Positions 62,766 through 64,000 of a stretch of DNA of 64,000 nt are shown in pieces. The stretch is taken from the NCBI RefSeq assembly GCF_020080835.1, contig NC_058158.1, positions 1,302,001 through 1,366,000 on the forward strand, read 5' to 3'. Position 1 is the first letter of the stretch; each line of letters opens with the position of its first letter. The notes below the pieces were generated by a model that ran no database searches, was not told the DNA's origin, and was given only the letters and a program-made list of their open reading frames with translations. This DNA is from Cotesia glomerata. Taxonomy: Eukaryota > Arthropoda > Insecta > Hymenoptera > Braconidae. Position numbers and translations under genes: made by a program.

Positions 62766-63454
62766 AATATATGAAAACTCATGTGGGTACTCAAATTAAA
62801 GCTCTTGATGAGTGTAACATCGGGATGAGCTTATATCTTTGAAAAAATCAACATTTAAGAAAGTACAGTTCAATTTAATAAAAGTCATCATTTAATAAGG
62901 CAAAATGTTATTTATTTATAGTCCACATAGTGACTGCAAGGTTGCTAGTTTAATTTAGTTTAAGATTGTTATTAATTTCTAAAAATTTCAACTTAATAAT
63001 GATAATAATAATAATAAATTACCGGCCAGTTAGTTGTAGAATTCTCAGGAATACCATTGAGCCAGTTTTCAATTAAAATTTTGATATCATCAGCCCCGTC
63101 ATCAATGGTGACATTTGTGATGAGATGAAAATTGAATGGAACAACTCCCGAGCGATTATTATCACCATAGTAAGATATCAAAGTAGCATCTGACTCCTCA
63201 GACTCGACGAGCAGTAATTTTGACGTTGAATTGTTCTCTTCTGTCCAGTTGTCTGTGAACTCCCGAATTTCATATAGAAAATTAGCATACTCATCATCCC
63301 CAAATTCATCCACCGACTCATCTGATTCATCTGATTCATCTGACTCGTCTGACTCGTCCGACTCGTCCTCTAGATCCAGGTCTTCGTAAAAGAACCCGCC
63401 TTTTGAGATTTGGAAACCATCCACACCTCGATCTAGCCAAAAGTCCAAAATATC
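59429..63454 (-). CDS. Alpha-glucosidase-like GH13 protein, 3' part; probable pseudoenzyme with C-terminal anchor
   Basis: Minus-strand exons 63454-63023, 61761-61316, 61238-60961 and 59673-59429 join in phases 0, 2 and 1 to the last 466 aa; upstream exons lie beyond the window or were not found. Resembles insect maltases: FWLDRGVDGF, then PGQAYSYYGDEIGM, AAKSPMQWDNSTSAGFS and a C-terminal beta domain. Canonical region II is GFRxDA; here it reads GFQISK, so both the Arg and the catalytic nucleophile Asp are replaced. The acid/base Glu may remain in LLLVESEE, and region IV NHD reads HPD. Two acidic low-complexity inserts: DES repeats after region II and an Asp13 run in the beta domain. The C-terminus (GTVLIINPIITLLSICCIFLLF) is hydrophobic and terminal, fitting a GPI signal or tail anchor. 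Likely non-catalytic, perhaps akin to heavy-chain or receptor-like GH13 relatives; inference. Confidence 0.88.
59858..60830 (+). mobile_element. Helitron-like element, complete, with classic 3' hairpin
   Basis: Preceded by A; starts TCTATATTATTAAGAGAATA at 59858. The 3' end has an 8-bp hairpin gcagtcac-gca-gtgactgc (60801-60819), then 'aaagttg' and CTAG at 60827-60830, followed by T. Three palindromic units lie inside (near 59990-60185, 60230-60460, 60505-60710); the second has a TA loop of ~55 bp. 973 bp, no coding capacity. It lies in the last intron of the GH13-like gene, in the opposite orientation. Confidence 0.9.
61104..61146 (+). repeat. (ATC)n microsatellite encoding an Asp tract
   Basis: About 12 consecutive ATC/GAT triplets, read as poly-Asp in the GH13-like gene on the minus strand. 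Pure triplets indicate recent slippage. Confidence 0.85.
61845..62948 (+). mobile_element. Helitron-like element, 5'-truncated, four units
   Basis: Begins in the 'gaaaatgctctatcgctaga' module; the TCTATATT terminus is missing. It has palindromic units near 61935-62120, 62180-62350, 62405-62590 and 62640-62840, and ends 'catagtgactgcaaggttg' then CTAG at 62945-62948, followed by T. It lies in an intron of the GH13-like gene. Confidence 0.8.
63316..63375 (+). repeat. Triplet/hexaplet repeat encoding (Asp-Glu-Ser)n
   Basis: Tandem 'tcatctgattcatctgactc'-type 9-mers in the GH13-like exon, coding for about six DES units on the minus strand. The third-position differences show that it is older than the Asp tract in the next exon. 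Confidence 0.8.
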
Positions 63455-63534
63455 CTGGAATTTAAGATTACAAAATAGTAAATCGGAGAAAGTATGTTTC
63501 TTCTTCTGATGCTGAAGAAGAAATCTCAAAAATT

Positions 63535-63860
63535 TAATATTTATTTAATATCACTCGGTACTTTTATTATCCGAGGAATTTAGCGTGGAAATATTATTAT
63601 TATTATTATTATTATTTTAAACTTTTATTAATTTTATCAACCGTGATTTTATTATAATTCTTCTAACCCGTTATCACCTATTCGGTCATTTTCATGCTAG
63701 TATAAATCTAATTTCAAGTGGATGGAAATTTCCATCTTCACTAACAATTTGAGACAATTCGTCTTCGGATAGTTAGGTCGATGGGCAACCATCGAACTTG
63801 AACACTAGTTAGCTGGTGAATGCTAGTATCTGTTCGACTATATATTAAGTATTAACGATG
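63535..63860. other. Flank upstream of the GH13-like exon
   Basis: Contains an (ATT)n run at about 63593-63618 and base-balanced sequence at 63690-63850 with no recognised coding signal. The preceding exon of the GH13-like gene was not found here. Confidence 0.35.
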
Positions 63861-63877
63861 GAAAGCTACTGAGAATA

Positions 63878-64000
63878 AAGGGCAACTTTGAAAAATCCAT
63901 GAAAAATTAACCAAGCCAGGAATCGAACCTGGATCTCCCCGATTACATGTCGATTCCTGGCTTGGTTAATTTTTCATGGATTTTTCAAAGTTGCCCTTTA
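63878..64000. repeat. Foldback element with a tRNA T-arm motif in its loop (cut by window edge)
   Basis: 'aaagggcaactttgaaaaat' through 'aaccaagccaggaatcga' is repeated as reverse complement up to the window end: arms of about 50 bp, apparently perfect. The arm/loop junction on the minus strand contains 'ggttcgattcct', a Pol III B-box. The right boundary cannot be seen. Confidence 0.75.

Overview
The window is AT-rich eukaryotic DNA with spliced protein genes (GT-AG introns), TCAGT-type initiators, a jockey-like LINE and very many dispersed repeats. The proteins read as insect proteins. My best guess is a hymenopteran, possibly a parasitoid wasp, but that rests on general impression and not on a search.

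Layout. 1-6426 is repeat-dominated: two tRNA-headed SINE-like copies, a truncated LINE tail, a large foldback repeat, a decayed ankyrin-repeat gene on the minus strand split by a hAT-like element with a perfect 8-bp target duplication, and a tandem pair of small TIR elements. 6755-12498 (+) is the beta subunit of electron transfer flavoprotein (3 exons), whose second intron holds an array of palindromic repeats and a nearly full-span but broken LINE. 12499-14902 is a nest of MITE-like palindromes. 14903-19990 (-) is a complete UBASH3/Sts-type protein (UBA, 2H phosphoesterase, SH3, histidine phosphatase; 4 coding exons, 602 aa). 20411-25435 holds repeats and MITEs plus a probable two-exon gene for a 45-residue secreted or membrane peptide (22619-23740, -). 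25816-27271 (+) is a nitrobindin (THAP4 C-terminal-like heme protein). 27914-33030 (+) is an unrecognised 744-aa coiled-coil protein with an acidic Tyr/Glu/Gln-rich tail. 37038-58531 (+) is an AMP deaminase (AMPD2-like, 772 aa) spread over 11 exons, with two further in-phase candidate first exons that suggest three promoters. 59429-63454 (-) is the 3' part of an alpha-glucosidase-like GH13 gene that lacks the catalytic nucleophile; its 5' part lies beyond the window.

The most striking structure is one repeat family that fills introns of ETFB, UBASH3, the coiled-coil gene, AMPD and the GH13 gene: arrays of 3-7 imperfect palindromes of about 240 bp with a TA-rich loop. Several arrays lie inside elements with Helitron hallmarks: a 5' TCTATATTATTAAGAG terminus, a short hairpin followed by CTAG at the 3' end, and insertion between A and T with no target duplication. 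The two arms of each palindrome keep fixed diagnostic differences, so array orientation can be read, and it mostly follows Helitron orientation.

The genes do not form a pathway. They are unlinked housekeeping or metabolic loci: mitochondrial electron transfer, signalling phosphatase, heme/NO chemistry, purine catabolism and a carbohydrase-like surface protein.
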